Source of the DNA: Campylobacterota bacterium
Lineage (GTDB): Bacteria > Bdellovibrionota > Bacteriovoracia > Bacteriovoracales > Bacteriovoracaceae
Direction: 5' to 3'
NCBI GenBank assembly: GCA_003650125.1
Contig: QNFX01000015.1
Location: 1 to 44,874, forward strand
DNA length: 44,874 nucleotides
Shown: positions 15,816 to 24,911 of the stretch, piece by piece
Layout: every line of letters starts with the position of its first letter
How positions within the stretch are numbered: position 1 is the first letter of the stretch
The notes under the pieces: model-generated
What the model was told of the DNA's origin: nothing
Database searches by the model: none
What the model saw: only the letters and a program-made list of their open reading frames with translations
Made by a program: the position numbers and the translations under genes

Positions 15816-16905
15816 TATTTCCTAACTTAAAGGTTAAAATAACAAGAGTTCCGCTAGTTTCTCCTGGAGGCGGAGAAAAATATTCAATTCCTCCTCCATA
15901 AGCATCCATAAATTTTTTAACTAGAGGAAGGCCATAACCAATGCTTGGCTCCCCTATGGTCCCTGTTTGCAAAATTACTTTATCAAAAGTAAAAAGCTTG
16001 GGAACAGATTTTACAGGGATACCAATTCCCTGATCCTTAATCATAATTTTAACAATATCCCCTGCCACCTTGGAAATAATCTCAATAGTCCCATTTTCAT
16101 GGGAAAATTTATAAGCATTTGAAAGAATATTGGGAAAAACCGATTGAGTGAGAGATCTTTCATGAGCGAGAATACATAAATCATCAGGAATCTCATCCCA
16201 TTGAGCTACTATCTTTTTATTTTTATATTTAATTGCGAGAGGTTCAATTGCCACCTTTAGTGAATCCTTTACCACCACTGAGGTTAAATCCCAGTCTTGT
16301 TTTTTATCATCGAAAAAAATCAATTCTTTAATGAGCTCTACGATGGCCATAGAATTATTGGCAGCATTTTTTAGCATAGGGAGATAGCTTTTCACTTCAT
16401 TCTCTTGATCAATAATATCTAAAATACCTGATATTCCAAAAAGTTGATTAGATAGATCATGAGAAACCATTTGCATCAGCTCATTTATTTCTTCGATTTT
16501 CTTAGCTAATCCTTTTGTATTCCTAACCAGGTTGATATGAGTAAAAACTCGGGCCAGGAGTTCCGCAGAATTAAAAGGCTTGGTTAAGTAATCGGCCCCT
16601 CCAATTTCAAAGGCCTTAATAATACTTTCAGGATCTGTTTTTCCTGTTAGAAACACTATGGGAATTCCTAAAGTAATGGGATCCTTTTTTAAACGCTCAC
16701 AGACTTCAAAACCATTTATCCCCGGCATCATCACATCTAAAAGGATCAAGTCAGGTATCACCTTAAGGGCCCGTTTAATTCCCTCTTCACCGTTAGTGGC
16801 CAAATATATTTTATAATTTTCTGCGCTGAGAATTTTTCCTAGAAAATGCAAATCACCTGGATCATCTTCAATTATTAATACTTTGGCGGCAGCTATTTCA
16901 TCCAT
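15796..16905 (-). CDS. Receiver-histidine kinase hybrid (REC first, then HisKA/HATPase)
   Basis: 369 residues. Residues 8-122 are a response-regulator receiver: acidic pair EDD, phospho-acceptor Asp57 in LILLDVMMPG, and Lys109 in YLTKPF. Next are a short coil, a dimerisation helix with His149 in MQMVSHDLSNQL, and an HATPase domain with N box (NILSNAYKFS), G1 (DQGIGIP) and G2-like GYGLPLVKKF. No membrane segment, so cytoplasmic. A receiver in front of the kinase is typical of relay proteins that receive phosphate from another kinase or tune their own activity. No partner gene is adjacent. Confidence 0.88.
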   Translation of the reverse strand: MDEIAAAKVLIIEDDPGDLHFLGKILSAENYKIYLATNGEEGIKRALKVIPDLILLDVMMPGINGFEVCERLKKDPITLGIPIVFLTGKTDPESIIKAFEIGGADYLTKPFNSAELLARVFTHINLVRNTKGLAKKIEEINELMQMVSHDLSNQLFGISGILDIIDQENEVKSYLPMLKNAANNSMAIVELIKELIFFDDKKQDWDLTSVVVKDSLKVAIEPLAIKYKNKKIVAQWDEIPDDLCILAHERSLTQSVFPNILSNAYKFSHENGTIEIISKVAGDIVKIMIKDQGIGIPVKSVPKLFTFDKVILQTGTIGEPSIGYGLPLVKKFMDAYGGGIEYFSPPPGETSGTLVILTFKLGNINEVSL

Positions 16906-17006
16906 GAGCTTAGTATAACAACCCCTAAAACTTAGAACCAGTTTTTTTTATGAAAAAATTTAAGACTTCACTATCATGAGATTAAAAATGAGTTATATTA
17001 GGAATT

Positions 17007-17807
17007 ATGAATATAAAAAAGACATTAATATTTTTAATTTTCATTTCTTCTACATGTATTGCTCAAACCGATGCCGTTAAAATCTATCAAGAAATGTTTA
17101 AAGATTATAAAAGTAAACATCTAAGACCTTGGTATCCTACGACCCTACCCGATTTTAAATTAAGTGCTAGTGATTTTAGTCGCTGGGCAGTTTTAAATAA
17201 ACCAAATAAATTAGGGCCATACTCTTCGGCCTCTTGTTTCGAAATTATTTTACTTTTTGCTGTAAAAACTGGTGTGGTGGATCAGTCCTGGGTAAACAGG
17301 CAATATATTTTTATCAACGATAAAATTAAAAAAAAGAAATTTGGCAAAGTAGTCTATTGGACTCAGGCCTGGTTATCAGTCTTGGCCGGTAGGATAAAGA
17401 ATCGTATCCGGTATATCAGAGCAAGAAGACAAAAAAGACCTGATGATATCGATTGGGGTATAGCTCGAGATGAGAGTAATTCCGTAGGGGTAAGAATCTT
17501 CCCTAAAACCGGTGATATTATTTTCTTTAATCCCATCAATAAAAAAACCAACCGTCATTTTGATCACGTGGCCCTGGCCACGGGGAGAAAACTTACTCGC
17601 CGCCAGCTCACGGGAAATTTGCGAGATGACAATATTAATCTCGAAGCGGAGATTCTAAGTTTTTATGGGCGAGGCGCTAAAAAAGATACTCTGGTAGAGC
17701 GAGATACCATTGAACATATGTTGGATAAACATTCTATGATCCACCGAGAGCCTATTGAGGGCCCAGATCGCCAGGTCTTTTTCGCCCCTCCTCCTTGGTC
17801 TAGATAG
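17007..17807 (+). CDS. Secreted NlpC/P60- or CHAP-like putative cysteine amidase
   Basis: 266 residues with a signal peptide (hydrophobic residues 6-17, cleavage probably after CIAQ). Cys77 sits at the start of a helix (SSASCFEIILLFAV), and a strand pair GDIIFFNP ... HFDHVALATG supplies His187. This Cys-helix followed by GDIIFF and HVAL is the pattern of papain-fold NlpC/P60 and CHAP amidases, which cut cell-wall peptides or the like. The insertion between Cys and GDI is long (about 90 residues), so the exact family is uncertain. Single gene, ATG at 17007; no good ribosome site is apparent. Confidence 0.55.
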   Translation: MNIKKTLIFLIFISSTCIAQTDAVKIYQEMFKDYKSKHLRPWYPTTLPDFKLSASDFSRWAVLNKPNKLGPYSSASCFEIILLFAVKTGVVDQSWVNRQYIFINDKIKKKKFGKVVYWTQAWLSVLAGRIKNRIRYIRARRQKRPDDIDWGIARDESNSVGVRIFPKTGDIIFFNPINKKTNRHFDHVALATGRKLTRRQLTGNLRDDNINLEAEILSFYGRGAKKDTLVERDTIEHMLDKHSMIHREPIEGPDRQVFFAPPPWSR

Positions 17808-17932
17808 CTCTTAGTCCCCTTTATCATTATCAGAATGCACCATGCGACGCGTAACGCCGTTGTAATCTAGTGCGTTGACCTGGCCTAAAAAATGCAAGGT
17901 AGGGAGATCAATGCCCAAATAAGGAGAAAGGA

Positions 17933-18649
17933 ATGAAAAAATTGGCAGTAATAATAGCATCAGTATCTACTATATTTTTAGTGGGATGCTTTGGTGGTGG
18001 AGGTGGATACACCCCTACAAAATATGATTATGCGATAAGTTTCGTAGATAATCTCACTTTTAATCCTGCCGCTTTTGGTAACTTCTGGCTTGAAAAAACT
18101 TATACCTACCAAGGTGGTGGTTGGATCGTAGTTGAAGCTGATGATGGTTTTGATTACGCCATCGATATCTATTCTTACGTAAGAGATTATTATGCCTATG
18201 ACCTAGATTATTTTGACGATTATGCCGTTGATGTTTGGGGTGTTGGAGGTGGTTACTGGGAAGATATCAACGGAAATCTCTACGAAGAAGGTACAGGATC
18301 TGAAAAGGATCTTGAGAAAGTTGCCGCTCAAATGGAAAAGCTTCAAGTTGAAGCAGTCGGTGAAGGAATTGCACTTAAGTTTGGTCTAAGTGTTGAGAGA
18401 GGGCAGAAAATGGCGAGAATCGCCAAAAACTGGAAAAAAGCATCTAAAACTAGATCGATGACTGATCGTGATGCTGACGCTCTAGCTAAAGAACTTTTTG
18501 GTTTTGATCTAAATGAAGGGATGAAAGCAATCAAAGAATTCAAAAATGGTGATGGCGAAAGTCTAACTCAATTAATCGAAAAAGCTGCTGAAGTTAATGG
18601 TGTCACCCCTGAACATCTAAACCAATTATTAATGGAAACTATGCAGTAA
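17933..18649 (+). CDS. Lipoprotein of unknown function
   Basis: 238 residues with a classical lipoprotein signal: MKKLAVIIASVSTIFLVGC, lipobox LVGC, acylated Cys19, then a glycine run. The next 100 residues are rich in Asp and Tyr (DDGFDYAIDIYSYVRDYYAYD), and the C-terminal half is helical and charged. No recognised domain. Strong ribosome site AAGGAGAAAG before the ATG, and a strong terminator right after the stop, so it is a well-expressed single-gene transcript. Location (inner or outer membrane) cannot be decided; residue +2 is Phe, not Asp. Confidence 0.8.
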   Translation: MKKLAVIIASVSTIFLVGCFGGGGGYTPTKYDYAISFVDNLTFNPAAFGNFWLEKTYTYQGGGWIVVEADDGFDYAIDIYSYVRDYYAYDLDYFDDYAVDVWGVGGGYWEDINGNLYEEGTGSEKDLEKVAAQMEKLQVEAVGEGIALKFGLSVERGQKMARIAKNWKKASKTRSMTDRDADALAKELFGFDLNEGMKAIKEFKNGDGESLTQLIEKAAEVNGVTPEHLNQLLMETMQ

Positions 18650-18655
18650 GAAATT

Positions 18656-18682
18656 AGGGCCCTTCGGGGCCCTTGTTTTATT
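18656..18682 (+). terminator. Intrinsic terminator after the lipoprotein gene
   Basis: AGGGCCC, UUCG-type tetraloop TTCG, GGGCCCT, then TGTTTTATTT. The 7-bp GC stem with a stable tetraloop and T-rich tail is a textbook rho-independent terminator. It starts 7 bases after the stop codon and may serve the convergent YtfJ-like gene weakly in the other direction. Confidence 0.9.
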
Positions 18683-19181
18683 TAAGATTATCTCGAATGG
18701 TCTTGATCAAAGTTTTAACATCCTGATCAGAAAGTTTTCCATCTTTTCTAAAAATAGGAATTCCTTTTTTATTTAAGACCATATAACTGGAACTATCATC
18801 TTTAAAATTCCATTCGTTAACAAAAGTTTTCGAATAATCTAAAACATAAATAGTATCTGGATGTTTTTTACGTTGGCCTTTAAGGGCGATCTTAATAATC
18901 CCATTGGGCATCCAAGTTGCTTTGGCATTAATAATAGCAACAGATCCGTAATATTTTGATTGAAAATTTGCCGCCTCTAAGGCCTCATCAACATGTTCGT
19001 TTAAACTTGCAGCATCTGGATCTATATGAACTACCATATAGATTTTTTCTTTAAGAACAGCGGTATCAAACGTCCCCCCATCTAAAGTTTCCCCTTTGTC
19101 ACCGCTTAAAATAACGTGAGGTAAACCGGCAAAGCTTGGTAGCGCCAGTAAAAAAATAGTTAATAACAGCGTTAATTTCAC
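18678..19181 (-). CDS. YtfJ-family periplasmic thioredoxin-fold protein
   Basis: 167 residues with a signal peptide (MKLTLLLTIFLLALPSFA). The body fits E. coli YtfJ: an early GGTFDT and MVVHID strand, then the hallmark C-terminal stretch EWNFKDDSSSYMVLNKKGIP followed by RKDGKLSDQDVKTL, which corresponds to AWQLDEESSAVVVLDKDG ... AKDGALTQEEV of YtfJ. It has a thioredoxin-like fold but no CxxC, so it is unlikely to be a disulfide enzyme. Periplasmic; function unknown in E. coli too. It ends next to the shared terminator hairpin. Confidence 0.75.
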   Translation of the reverse strand: MKLTLLLTIFLLALPSFAGLPHVILSGDKGETLDGGTFDTAVLKEKIYMVVHIDPDAASLNEHVDEALEAANFQSKYYGSVAIINAKATWMPNGIIKIALKGQRKKHPDTIYVLDYSKTFVNEWNFKDDSSSYMVLNKKGIPIFRKDGKLSDQDVKTLIKTIRDNLK

Positions 19182-19349
19182 AAATATCTCCTAGTGCGTC
19201 ATTGGTTTTATACGACGTTATGACACGTTTAGACAAGGATTAATTGTCAGCACTAAATATAACAAGAAAATTGTGAAATTTTTACTTTAAATTACGCCTA
19301 TATCTAATTACTATCGCCCTCTCTAATTTCTACTCAAGGAAAAAATATT

Positions 19350-21353
19350 ATGAAAAATCTCATCTTAATTACCATGATGACACTTCTTTCTACATCGGCC
19401 CACACTTTCTCAAGATGGGACGAATTCAATAAACCAGGACAATTTTCTAATGATTATGAAAAAAATCTGGAAACTCTCCCGGTTACAGGGCAATTAACGG
19501 TAATTCCTTGGAGTGGAGATTATTGGCCAACGGAAAAAGGAGGCATAACTTTTCGTTGGAATAAATATACCTCTCAAGAGCATGAAAAATATGGTTACTC
19601 TCTTTTAAATATGGATGATCTCAGTGGCGTAGATTTATCCAAATTATCTCCTGCTGAAAAATGGGATATTTACCTGGGAGATAAAGATTGGTCACTTACA
19701 AGATTTGAACGAAAGAGAACTGATATTATGAGAACGGTTCCTGGAAGCTCAACTTTTGATCAAGATTTTGATATCCCTTATTGGGAAGGACTTTGTCATG
19801 CTTGGGCACCGGCCACATTGGCCTTTGAAGAACCTGGAGCTATTTCAGTAAAAGGTGCCCTCGGAAGTGAAGTTGAATTTGGTTCCTCAGACATGAAGGC
19901 CCTTCTAACTATGTTCTTGCACTTAAACCCCGGTGAATCAAAATTTTTAGGATCTAGATGTAACCTGGATAAAAAAGATCTAAAGGAAAAACTTGAAAAA
20001 GGTGAAATCACTGTTGAAGACTATGCTCTCAAAATGGCAGAACTGATAGGACCTAGTTGTGAAGGAGTAAATGCTGGTGCCTTCCATATTGTATTAACCA
20101 ACCAGATTAAAAGAGATGAAGGTTTTGTAATTGATATCACCCGTGACATGGAAGTATGGAACCAACCCGTTGTGGCCTTTGATTCCAAAATGGGCAACCC
20201 GCAAAATGGAGCTACTCCAGGTGCGGCCGAAGGAACAGTACAAGAAATTTTTGTTAAAACTACCATGTACTATATTGCTGAAATTTCTCAATCGTGGGGG
20301 CCAGGTTTTAATCAAGATTCTATCGCCACAAAAAATTATGAATATGTTTTAGAGCTCGATAAAGATGCAAATATTTTAGGTGGTCGTTGGCTTTCAAGTG
20401 ATCGCCCAGATTTTATGTGGACACAAAGTCGAGCAAAATTTAAAAAATATTTTGCTCCTCTTGAAGATCTATATAAAAAATCGACTAAGCACTTAAACTC
20501 TCTCACCTGGATTCGAACTGTTAATAAAGTAATGGGACTTAAGGAAAAACTCAAAAAGGCGAGAACTGCCTTAAAATTTAGACATCTAATAGGTCAAAAT
20601 GTTCGCATTAATAAATTTGTGAATGCTATTAAATCTAAAAGAAGATTAAGAAAGCTAAAAAATTACTCCAAAAAATTAGAAGTAGTGGCCAAATTTAAAA
20701 ATATGACTAAAATCCAGGCCCAGTTAGGTAAGAGCTTCGTTGAGGCCGTTGAAAGAGGTGATAATACAGAAATAATTTCTCTTATTATCGAGGGAGCAGA
20801 TGTTAACGCGAAGAAATTTAACCTACCTAAGGGGTACCTGTTAAATAAGGTTATTAAAAAAGGCAATCGATCTATTGTTTTGGCCTTTATCAATGCTGGT
20901 GCATCTTTAGAAACAGGTCTTGTAAGATCCATTGAAGTCGGGGCCTATGATATATCTGAGCTATTTTTAAAGCATGGAGCAGGATTAGTTTATAAAAACG
21001 AGAATGGAGAAAATGCCCTTATGTTGGCCGCTACAATGGGATACTCTTCTATTGTAGGTAAAATTCTAAGCAAATCTAATCTTGTTAATGAAATCAATAA
21101 ACATGGTAGAAACGCCCTTATTTTGGCCATTACTGGTATGGGGACGGCCCCAGGCCCTGAGAGAGTAGAAATTGTTAAAATGCTTCTAAAGAAAAATATC
21201 GATTTATCGACGCGAGATAATTTTAATCAGTCTGCTATAGATTACGCGGCCTCCTTTAGAAGAAGTCCTAAAAATTCTCATAAGAAAATCAAGAAATTGA
21301 TCAAAAAAGCTAAAAAAAGAGCAAGAAGAAGGGGTTTGGCCCTTCTTCTTTAG
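19350..21353 (+). CDS. Secreted transglutaminase-elicitor-like protein with C-terminal ankyrin repeats
   Basis: 667 residues with a signal peptide (1 to about 19). Residues 45-400 resemble the transglutaminase-elicitor family (PF16683, Phytophthora GP42/M81 type, also found in marine bacteria): WSGDYWPTEKGGI near residue 54, the catalytic motif GLCHAWAPATLAFEEPG with Cys149, His246 in NAGAFHIVLTNQI, and Asp262 in FVIDITRD. A basic helical linker follows (400-455), then four to six ankyrin repeats (about 457-645, best NENGENALMLAATMGYSSI and NKHGRNALILAI). These enzymes cross-link or hydrolyse glutamine side chains outside the cell. The ankyrin tail is unusual and could bind or inhibit a partner. 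The gene ends inside an intrinsic terminator. Confidence 0.75.
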   Translation: MKNLILITMMTLLSTSAHTFSRWDEFNKPGQFSNDYEKNLETLPVTGQLTVIPWSGDYWPTEKGGITFRWNKYTSQEHEKYGYSLLNMDDLSGVDLSKLSPAEKWDIYLGDKDWSLTRFERKRTDIMRTVPGSSTFDQDFDIPYWEGLCHAWAPATLAFEEPGAISVKGALGSEVEFGSSDMKALLTMFLHLNPGESKFLGSRCNLDKKDLKEKLEKGEITVEDYALKMAELIGPSCEGVNAGAFHIVLTNQIKRDEGFVIDITRDMEVWNQPVVAFDSKMGNPQNGATPGAAEGTVQEIFVKTTMYYIAEISQSWGPGFNQDSIATKNYEYVLELDKDANILGGRWLSSDRPDFMWTQSRAKFKKYFAPLEDLYKKSTKHLNSLTWIRTVNKVMGLKEKLKKARTALKFRHLIGQNVRINKFVNAIKSKRRLRKLKNYSKKLEVVAKFKNMTKIQAQLGKSFVEAVERGDNTEIISLIIEGADVNAKKFNLPKGYLLNKVIKKGNRSIVLAFINAGASLETGLVRSIEVGAYDISELFLKHGAGLVYKNENGENALMLAATMGYSSIVGKILSKSNLVNEINKHGRNALILAITGMGTAPGPERVEIVKMLLKKNIDLSTRDNFNQSAIDYAASFRRSPKNSHKKIKKLIKKAKKRARRRGLALLL

Positions 21354-21361
21354 TTTTTTTT
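21323..21361 (+). terminator. Intrinsic terminator overlapping the end of the ankyrin gene
   Basis: A perfect 11-bp stem (AAGAAGAAGGG, 21323-21333; CCCTTCTTCTT, 21340-21350) around GTTTGG, followed by TAG and nine T residues. The stem encodes the last residues RRRGLALLL, and the stop codon lies at the start of the T-tract, so a translating ribosome would melt it. Confidence 0.85.
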
Positions 21362-21378
21362 TCTTTATCCTTTAAGTC

Positions 21379-22197
21379 ATGAAAATATTTATTCTTTTAT
21401 TACTGATCCCTTTTTCAACCTGGGCCAAAATATTTAAGTGCGAGCTAAATATTGCGAGCCCAGGACAAACCGTTAAGGCCAATCAAATTCAAAATTTCGT
21501 TAAAGAAGTAAATTTTGATACCACTTCCAAGCAGGGAAAAGTGATTAGCTTAGGTGGTATAAATATTTACCTGTGGAATAAAAATTTTTACGTCAATTTA
21601 AAATATGAAGAGAAGGTACGAAACCTTTCTTTTACAAGTCAGTATTTCCCCGCCCGAGATTCATTTTCTCTTGAGGTAAAACCTCATTACCAATTTAAGT
21701 GTTCTTCCAGGGGAGCGGCAAAAAGAGTTGTTTCTGAAAGTAAAATTGATCCTCAACAAAGCTTAGATAAATACCAGAGGAATCTTTGGATAAAGACCAG
21801 TAGCAATTTGAAATTTGTCTATTATCAAAAAAATGTCGTCGATCGGATGCGACCAATTATTTTCCAAAATGGAATGCTCTACACAGCGGATTCGTCCCGA
21901 GATATTCAAGGCAACTGGTGCATATTCAATGTTCAAGTTAAGTTAGATGAAGATACCTACATTAACTCTGGATCCAAACTTCAAGTAATGAGTTTTAATA
22001 AACTCTCCAATAATCCAACTCATAACGTCTATGCTTATAACTTTGTAGATATTGTGCAAGGGAAAAAACGCTCAGAGACATCACGCTACGCACCTTTTTC
22101 GCTTGAATGCAAAATAAAGAAGTCCCAGGTTTTCACCCTTGATCTTTTTAAGAAAATTACGGGAAACCGACTCTCCCTTTATATAGCTAAAGATTGA
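21379..22197 (+). CDS. Secreted protein of unknown function
   Basis: 272 residues with a signal peptide (MKIFILLLLIPFSTWA, cleavage before KIFKC). The mature part looks beta-rich, and its cysteines (KIFKCELN, YQFKCSSRG, GNWCIFN, SLECKIK) are few enough to form two disulfides, as expected for an exported protein. No family recognised. It starts only 25 bp after the ankyrin gene but behind that gene's terminator, so expression may be read-through from upstream or from a promoter within the gene. Confidence 0.65.
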   Translation: MKIFILLLLIPFSTWAKIFKCELNIASPGQTVKANQIQNFVKEVNFDTTSKQGKVISLGGINIYLWNKNFYVNLKYEEKVRNLSFTSQYFPARDSFSLEVKPHYQFKCSSRGAAKRVVSESKIDPQQSLDKYQRNLWIKTSSNLKFVYYQKNVVDRMRPIIFQNGMLYTADSSRDIQGNWCIFNVQVKLDEDTYINSGSKLQVMSFNKLSNNPTHNVYAYNFVDIVQGKKRSETSRYAPFSLECKIKKSQVFTLDLFKKITGNRLSLYIAKD

Positions 22198-22231
22198 TGA
22201 TATTAATGTCCCATTATTAAATGGAGATATC

Positions 22232-23719
22232 ATGACTAAATTTTCCGAATATGAAAGCTTTGATGGACTAGGCCTGGCCGAATTAATCAACAAAAAAGAA
22301 ATAACTAAAAAAGAAGTTCTAGATGCGGCCATTGATCGCGCAGAAAAATGGAAAAAGATTAATGCAATTATTTTTCCCATGCATGATATGGCCTTTGAAC
22401 ACCTAAAAAAAGATATCTCAGGCCCCTTTAATGGCGTTCCTACTTTATTAAAAGATCTCATTGCTGACTATAAGGGAACACCTATTACCTCAGGTTCAAA
22501 ATCCTTGAAAGATCATATTTCAGTTTTAGATAGTGAACTCGTCAAAAGATTTAAAAAGGCCGGGGTAGTCATCTTTGGTAAAACCAATGCCCCTGAGTTT
22601 GGTATTATGGGAACTACTGAACCTGAATTCTTTGGGCCGACCTTAAATCCTTGGGATCAATCTAGATCTTCAGGTGGTTCTAGTGGTGGTTCTGCCGCTG
22701 CTGTTGCCGCAGGAATTGTGCCTTTTGCCCATGGAGGAGATGGAGGTGGTTCTATCAGAATTCCTTCTTCTAATTGTGGACTCTTTGGCCTTAAGCCAAC
22801 AAGGGGAAGAAACCCCACCGGGCCTTTATATGGTGAAATTTTAGATGGAGCGGTGGTAGAACATATACTCTCTAGAAGTGTCCGTGATAGTGCGGCCATG
22901 CTAGATTGCACTAATGGCCCAGAACTTGGCGCTCCCTATAATATTTGTCCTCCAGATGGGAGCTATCTTAAGGCACTTGAAAGTGATGTCCCAAAATTAA
23001 AAATTGGATACTCAGTTAAGTCAATTATGGGAGGGCCTATTCACCAAGATGTAGTGAAGGCCATTTTAGATACTGTTATTTTATTAAAAGATCTAGGTCA
23101 TGAAGTACAAGAAATCTCTCCAGAAGTCGATGGTGAACAACTTGCAAATTCTTATCTGGTAAACCTTTGCGCGCACGTAGGTGCAGATTTAGATTTGATT
23201 TCATCAAAACTAAGTAAATATGCTGCTAAAAATGAAGTAGAACTTATTACTAAAACACTTGGGCTAATTGGTAGAAATCTTAGTGCCACTGAATTTGTCA
23301 GGGCCAAAAGATATTGGCATGAAATTTCTCTTTCCTACGCAAAGTTTCATGAAAAATATGATCTCCACCTCACTCCAGTTGGATCCCAACCGCCAGTATT
23401 ACTTGGTTCAGAAGACATAGCTACTACTGATAAAGTTTTAATGGGAATGGTAAATTCAATTGGAGCAGGAAAGCTACTTATTAAAACCGGCAGAGTGAAA
23501 ATTATCGCTAAAGAGAGCTTTGATAAACTTCCTTTCACCCAAATGGCCAACTTATCAGGAAATCCTTCCATGTCCGTTCCACTTTTTTGGGGTGAAAGAA
23601 ACTTACCCATAGGTTCTATGTTTTCTGCAAAATCAGGAGATGAGATGACCTTATTTAAACTGGCCGGGCAACTCGAAAAGGCGAGACCTTGGTTTGATAA
23701 ACGACCTAGTTTAAAATGA
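22232..23719 (+). CDS. Amidase (amidase-signature family, 6-aminohexanoate-cyclic-dimer-hydrolase-like)
   Basis: 495 residues, full-length amidase-signature enzyme. The catalytic triad is complete: Lys74 in PTLLKDLI, cis-Ser150 in [15 protein letters not shown] and nucleophile Ser174 in [13 protein letters not shown], followed by LKPTRGR. The overall shape ([21 protein letters not shown]) recalls the group annotated as 6-aminohexanoate-cyclic-dimer hydrolases, which cleave various linear or cyclic amides; the natural substrate is unknown. Cytoplasmic (no signal). It has no Asp/Glu-tRNA amidotransferase partners nearby, so it is not GatA. It overlaps a small lipoprotein gene tail to tail by 9 bp. 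Confidence 0.92.
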   Translation: MTKFSEYESFDGLGLAELINKKEITKKEVLDAAIDRAEKWKKINAIIFPMHDMAFEHLKKDISGPFNGVPTLLKDLIADYKGTPITSGSKSLKDHISVLDSELVKRFKKAGVVIFGKTNAPEFGIMGTTEPEFFGPTLNPWDQSRSSGGSSGGSAAAVAAGIVPFAHGGDGGGSIRIPSSNCGLFGLKPTRGRNPTGPLYGEILDGAVVEHILSRSVRDSAAMLDCTNGPELGAPYNICPPDGSYLKALESDVPKLKIGYSVKSIMGGPIHQDVVKAILDTVILLKDLGHEVQEISPEVDGEQLANSYLVNLCAHVGADLDLISSKLSKYAAKNEVELITKTLGLIGRNLSATEFVRAKRYWHEISLSYAKFHEKYDLHLTPVGSQPPVLLGSEDIATTDKVLMGMVNSIGAGKLLIKTGRVKIIAKESFDKLPFTQMANLSGNPSMSVPLFWGERNLPIGSMFSAKSGDEMTLFKLAGQLEKARPWFDKRPSLK

Positions 23720-23854
23720 GGAGCGAAATAAATCTTTTCTCTTAGCAATCGTTGTATCAGTTTCTTTATTGATATCAATTTTTGAAATCTTAACCTCTTT
23801 AGGGCCCGAACAAGCTAGTAGATATAAACAAAATATACTTAGGATAGTTTTCAT
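23711..23854 (-). CDS. Small 47-residue lipoprotein
   Basis: Minus-strand ATG at 23854, stop at 23711-23713. The N-terminus MKTILSIFCLYLLACSG is a clear lipoprotein signal with lipobox LLAC, leaving a 33-residue mature peptide, polar and rich in Lys and Asp. No ribosome site is obvious, which lowers confidence. It lies between the LysR gene (26 bp after that gene's stop) and the convergent amidase, so it could be the second gene of the LysR transcript. Function unknown. Confidence 0.5.
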   Translation of the reverse strand: MKTILSIFCLYLLACSGPKEVKISKIDINKETDTTIAKRKDLFRSSF

Positions 23855-23879
23855 AAATATTTATCGGAAAAGGAAAGAA

Positions 23880-24794
23880 TTATTTAATAGAAAAAGATTC
23901 CACGAGACTATCAAATACTTCTTTGACTGCCAGGCCTTGCGTTCTATTTTCTACCCAGGCAATGCTGATGGGGTTTTGTAGGGGTTTTCCCGAACCTTTA
24001 AAAATATATATTTTATGCCCTCTTCTCTTTAAATTTTTCTGAACATGCTTGGGAATTATTCCTGCACCAAGACCGTTTTTAATCATCTGACTCATACCTG
24101 TAACATCCATAAGCGCCGCCCTAATATTTAAATTGGGATGAGATATTTTAAAATGATGTTTAAACCAAGATTTAAGAATTAATGCTTCAGACATATAATC
24201 GACATAATCTAATTTTTCAAAATAATCTTTATTCATTCTCACCGGGCCTTGGGCCTGAACATAATCCTCTAAAGCACACAGTAAGAGAATTTCATCATGA
24301 ATTTTTTTAGTATTAATTTGCGGATCAAATTTAAAATCATCTACAAAGGCAAAATCAAGTTTTCCCCTAAGTAAAAGATCATTCATGCTAGCAGCATGTC
24401 CGTAGACTAGATGAAAGACAATTCGGGGATGTTTTTTTCCTAGTTCAACAAGCTTCGGTAGTACGAGGTTATTTCCAAATTCAATAGGTATGCCAATAGA
24501 GACATTTCCACTTAATTCTTTTTCTGTCCCCGTAATCTCTAAAAGGGAGTTTTCTATGTCCATGAGAACCTTGGAGCACACTTCAAAAAGGCGTCTGGCC
24601 TCTTTAGTGGGAACTGGTCTTTGCTTTATCCTATCAAAGAGTTTTACTTGGAGAAGATCCTCTAACTTGCGGATATTCTGGCTGACCCCTGACTGGGTCA
24701 TGAACAATTCATGGGATGCAGCGGTCATAGATTTCGTTCGATAGACCACTTCAAAAATTCTCAAAAGATTTAAATTAATATTATCGATAAGCAT
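23880..24794 (-). CDS. LysR-family transcriptional regulator
   Basis: 304 residues. The N-terminal winged helix (LNLLRIFEVVYRTKSMTAAS ... MTQSGVSQNIRKLEDLLQVKLFDR) is a standard LysR reading head; the rest is the two-lobed effector-binding domain (SIGIPIEFGNNLVLPKL, GKLDFAFVDDF, GLGAGIIPKHV). The ATG at 24794 is chosen because GGAG lies 8 bases upstream; the frame opens at 24821. It is divergent from the secreted Kazal-like gene at 24912, with two inverted repeats in the 117 bp between them, the classic LysR arrangement. Effector unknown. Confidence 0.93.
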   Translation of the reverse strand: MLIDNINLNLLRIFEVVYRTKSMTAASHELFMTQSGVSQNIRKLEDLLQVKLFDRIKQRPVPTKEARRLFEVCSKVLMDIENSLLEITGTEKELSGNVSIGIPIEFGNNLVLPKLVELGKKHPRIVFHLVYGHAASMNDLLLRGKLDFAFVDDFKFDPQINTKKIHDEILLLCALEDYVQAQGPVRMNKDYFEKLDYVDYMSEALILKSWFKHHFKISHPNLNIRAALMDVTGMSQMIKNGLGAGIIPKHVQKNLKRRGHKIYIFKGSGKPLQNPISIAWVENRTQGLAVKEVFDSLVESFSIK

Positions 24795-24833
24795 AGAGGA
24801 CTCCAGATGAAAGGAATGCACCTATTAGTATAA

Positions 24834-24851
24834 CTTATGAGCCCGCATAAG
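24834..24851. promoter_or_regulatory. Inverted repeat, candidate LysR binding site
   Basis: Perfect 6-bp arms CTTATG and CATAAG separated by six bases, containing a TTATG-N6-CATAA core of the T-N11-A type bound by many LysR regulators. It lies 40 bp upstream of the LysR start, in the divergent region. Confidence 0.45.
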
Positions 24852-24872
24852 GAAACATAATTTTTGATAATA

Positions 24873-24892
24873 GGTTATGAACGTTATAAACC
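24873..24892. promoter_or_regulatory. Second inverted repeat in the LysR divergent region
   Basis: GGTTATGAACGTTATAAACC: symmetric at GGTT/AACC and at the central AACGTT, 19 bp before the ATG of the secreted Kazal-like gene. It could be an activation or repression site for the regulator. Confidence 0.35.
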
Positions 24893-24911
24893 CAACAATT
24901 GAGAGGAACAA

